This document shows, in pieces, positions 61,703 to 64,000 of a stretch of 64,000 bases of DNA. Position 1 is the stretch's first letter. Every line of letters begins with the position of its first letter. The DNA comes from Tubiluchus corallicola (lineage: Eukaryota; Priapulida; Priapulimorpha; Priapulimorphida; Tubiluchidae). A model generated the notes under the pieces. It was given only the letters and a program-made list of their open reading frames with translations, made no database searches and had not been told where the DNA came from. Made by a program: the position numbers and the translations under genes. The stretch is taken from positions 902,001-966,000 of the forward strand of contig JAQGDQ010000017.1 in NCBI GenBank assembly GCA_030141605.1. Direction: 5' to 3'.

Positions 61703-62350
61703 TTAACGGGAAAAATGCACTCTGGTGGTATGAAGATGGCACTGACAGTGGTCATACGACTTCCCAAGCCATTTCTCTGTGAGCCAGTCACGCAGGCCGA
61801 TAAGTCCACAAAGCGTCACAAACGCAAGAGGCACGACAAGAAAGGATTTTGATGTGTACTCTAAGGCAAAGTGCAAGTACTTCTTTCCGTTAGTTGCCCA
61901 GTAGACTACAACAAAGATGTTGTATGTTATAATGTACAAAAATGGCTGCCACACATGGAAAATCCTGCACGGTAAGGCTGTAAGGAATATGTCTGCAACG
62001 ATGGCGAGGCAGTAGATAATTCCAAGATGGAAAATTGCAGTAATTACAAAACAGCAGCACGAAGTAATGTTAAAGAGTGTCCACTGCAACTTGTGGTACC
62101 ATTTAGCAGCTTGATTTTTGGGTTCTTTGTTACGCCATTCCTGTATGGACGTGATCAGTGCAATGCCCGAGTAAATGACTAGCATCAGCGAACTGTGGCT
62201 TAGAGGATCGATTATAGGCCGTAGATCAAACCCGGTGAACTCCTTATTACAGTATTCTCTCACTAGTGTTAAGACCACAGATGAAGCCAAGAACACGAAC
62301 TGGACAAAACGATAGGAAACATAGAACACTGAAGAACCATCAATACGCCA
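61703..62350 (-). CDS. rost-like: rost-like exon 2
   Basis: Acceptor GTTTTTTCAG before TGG. Starts WRIDGSSVFY and ends HTTRVHFSR. At least five hydrophobic stretches and a final LRDWLTEKWLG. Confidence 0.78.
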   Translation of the reverse strand, partial: WRIDGSSVFYVSYRFVQFVFLASSVVLTLVREYCNKEFTGFDLRPIIDPLSHSSLMLVIYSGIALITSIQEWRNKEPKNQAAKWYHKLQWTLFNITSCCCFVITAIFHLGIIYCLAIVADIFLTALPCRIFHVWQPFLYIITYNIFVVVYWATNGKKYLHFALEYTSKSFLVVPLAFVTLCGLIGLRDWLTEKWLGKSYDHCQCHLHTTRVHFSR

Positions 62351-63099
62351 CTGAAAAAACGAAAACATTCGTCATAAGTTTCAATGAACATAGAATTAAA
62401 AAGTTAAAAACATGAAAACATAACTGAAATAATTTAGTTTTTTTATTCTCTTCTGTTCTGTTTTGTTCTGCTCTGCTCTGTTCTGTATTGCTCTGTTTTG
62501 TCCTATCCTATACTGTCCTGTCCTGTCCTGTCCTGTCCTGTCCTGTCCTGTCCTGTCCTGTCCTGTCCTGTCCTGTCCTGTCCTGTCCTGTCCTGTCCTG
62601 TCTTGTCTTGTCTTGTCTTGTCTTGTCTTGTCTTGTCTTGTCTTGTCTTGTCTTGTCTTGTCTTGTCTTGTCTTGTCCTGTCCTGTCCTATCATGTCCTG
62701 TTATAACCCGTCCCGTCTTGTCCTGCCATGTCCTGTCCTGCCCTGTCCTGTCCTTGTTCTACTTCTCTGTGCTTTGCTTTGCTCTGTTCGATTCTGTTCT
62801 TTTCCGTTCCGTTACGCCCTGCTCTGTTCTGCTCTGCTCTGTTAAAAAAAATTCTGTGTGATTGTTTACCGTGTTAAACATCACTCTTCTATTGTTGGCA
62901 AACCTTTATGCCGTAGGCTTGTGCTATCATTAAACAGTTAACGTTAATTTCGCGAGTGAAACTGCAGAATTTTCCTTACCGGATTTTGTCCAAATGCTGC
63001 TTGACTTGGGTAGTTCAGGTCATAAAAACTGCAGCTACATCTCTCACAGCAACCTTGCCGGTTTGATCTGCAGTTGTTCCTTGCATACTTGATGTTCAT
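61703..63099 (-). CDS. rost-like: Rolling-stone-like multipass membrane protein
   Basis: Two exons, 62980-63099 (40 codons) and 61703-62350 (215 codons plus TAA), joined in phase 0 to give 255 residues. The start ATG (63097-63099) is the first after an in-frame TAA about 20 bp upstream. A cysteine-rich N-terminus (NCRSNRQGCCERCSC) precedes FGQNPWRIDGSSVFYVSYR. Several hydrophobic segments follow, and ALPCRIFHVWQPFLYIITYN matches the most conserved Rost region. Rost in Drosophila is a membrane protein needed for myoblast fusion; the role here is unknown. Confidence 0.75.
62351..62979. other. rost-like intron with pentanucleotide array
   Basis: Short intron mostly filled by TCCTG/TCTTG repeats. 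Confidence 0.8.
62455..62835. repeat. (TCCTG)n/(TCTTG)n pentanucleotide array
   Basis: Perfect TCCTG units at about 62515-62599, then perfect TCTTG units to about 62675, then TCCTG again and increasingly degenerate units (TGTTC, TGCTC) on both sides. The sharp change between homogeneous blocks suggests a recent expansion of each variant. Confidence 0.95.
62980..63099 (-). CDS. rost-like: rost-like exon 1
   Basis: MNIKYARNNCRSNRQGCCER to FGQNP; donor CCG|GTAAGG. Seven cysteines in the first 40 residues could be acylation sites, which is an inference. Confidence 0.72.
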
Positions 63100-63419
63100 G
63101 ATACACCCAATAGGCTTTGGTTAAGCACATTAAATCTAACTGGAAATTTATTAAAAATTAATTGATTGGTTACAAGGCAACTAATAAGAAATAATAATAC
63201 CATTAACATAGATGTGAAATTCATTTTTTGGACGCTTTTGTTGTCATGGGACCCATCCTTTAAGTGGGTCCGACAGACAAAAACCTACAGATCAATTTCA
63301 GAAATTGAGCTTGTAAACTAATCGACCTCGAAAAAATGATATATAAAAAACTGGGATAACAAGTACGAATTGATGTCTTTGCAATGTTTTGGGCCAACTG
63401 ATTTCAAAGTAGATCCGTT

Positions 63420-63500
63420 CTGTTTTTCTTTGTGATTTATTTTTGTGAGGATGGCTGCTAGGACAGCCGAAACGCCCGGAATAAATTTTATAATTATATT
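63420..63500 (+). ncRNA. Retroelement-end hairpin, hammerhead-like (candidate)
   Basis: Perfect stem GGCTG (63453-63457) / CAGCC (63464-63468) followed at once by GAAACG and then AATAAA. This is the stem II - GAAA arrangement of hammerhead motifs in Penelope-like ends. The expected CTGATGA box is degenerate (TTTGTGA). Confidence 0.3.
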
Positions 63501-64000
63501 TACGGCGTAGTTGGTGTTAATTTCATATGCAATTGACTCCTAATCAGAGTTAATTTAGGTAGCGTCTAAACCAATCATGGGCAACCAATAAACATATATA
63601 GTTGTTTAACTGTGATAAACCAGAATTTACTAAGCCCAAAGCTTCATACATCAAATAATTTGTTGATACGCCGAAGCATTGCGAACGTTCAAATTTTTGC
63701 CACACATTTTCTTGGAGTTTCATCTATTTACCTTTCATTTTTTGCTTTAAGTTTTTCATTCGTATAAAAGTTGTGAACATAGCTGATTTTTTTTTCTTTT
63801 CGCATTAAAACACAAAGTAACGTTATCCGGTCGCCATTCAGCACTTTTCACCATAAAATTTTAGCATTTTGTAGAAAATAACTCTATTTCTGAACACAAC
63901 ATGAAGCCACCAGCAGTGACGTCATTAGACTTATTCATTCCATGGGACAGACAAACACATCGATGACGTTTATTCGCACAGGTCAGAGCCGTGCGCCATT
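63500..64000. other. Non-coding end of window
   Basis: No exon or clear repeat. Possibly the upstream region of the rost-like gene. Confidence 0.4.

Noticed and set aside
62463-62861. Frames of repeated SCPVL/SCLVL and TRQDK
   Set aside because: Translation of the pentanucleotide array in an intron.

Overview
The window is AT-rich, intron-rich animal nuclear DNA. All splice sites found are GT-AG, apart from one apparent GC-AG, and interspersed non-coding transposons and microsatellites are dense. The gene content (an Egalitarian homologue, a Rolling-stone-like membrane protein, Artemis) and the marine-invertebrate style of repeats point to an invertebrate metazoan. A lophotrochozoan such as a mollusc is my best guess, but the species cannot be fixed by eye.

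Layout. 1-21.2 kb holds no convincing host exon. It contains microsatellites, a degenerate 3-unit tandem repeat (13.17-13.6 kb), a decayed non-LTR retrotransposon end followed by a very large fold-back (14.55-15.15 kb), and several blocks of complex, homeodomain/octamer-rich sequence that look like conserved non-coding elements. 21.2-33.7 kb, plus strand: seven exons of an Artemis/DCLRE1C-type nuclease (end of the metallo-beta-lactamase domain, beta-CASP domain, long acidic tail). The N-terminal exons were not found and may lie left of the window. A telomere-like CCCTAA/CCCTAG tract begins about 54 bp after its stop. 34-41 kb: non-coding, with two MITEs. 41.2-57.3 kb, minus strand: a nine-exon Egalitarian homologue (spliced 1,581 codons, phases consistent at every junction) with a DEDD 3'-5' exonuclease domain and one giant Q/N-rich exon. 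An intronless DHRS4-like short-chain dehydrogenase (45.05-45.85 kb, plus strand) sits inside its sixth intron on the opposite strand. 57.3-61.7 kb: non-coding, with a retroelement remnant between two inverted minisatellite arrays. 61.7-63.1 kb, minus strand: a two-exon Rolling-stone-like four-or-more-pass membrane protein with a pentanucleotide array in its intron.

The genes do not form one pathway: Artemis acts in DNA end processing, Egl in mRNA transport/dynein adaptor work, the SDR in carbonyl reduction and Rost at the membrane. The most interesting unexplained structure is in the repeats. These include a MITE family whose inverted subterminal repeats are DR1 nuclear-receptor-like motifs (four copies), a 23-bp perfect-core fold-back next to a tetranucleotide palindrome, hammerhead-like retroelement ends, and the nested SDR retrogene with an altered peroxisomal tail. 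All assignments come from reading translations and motifs; no database search was run.
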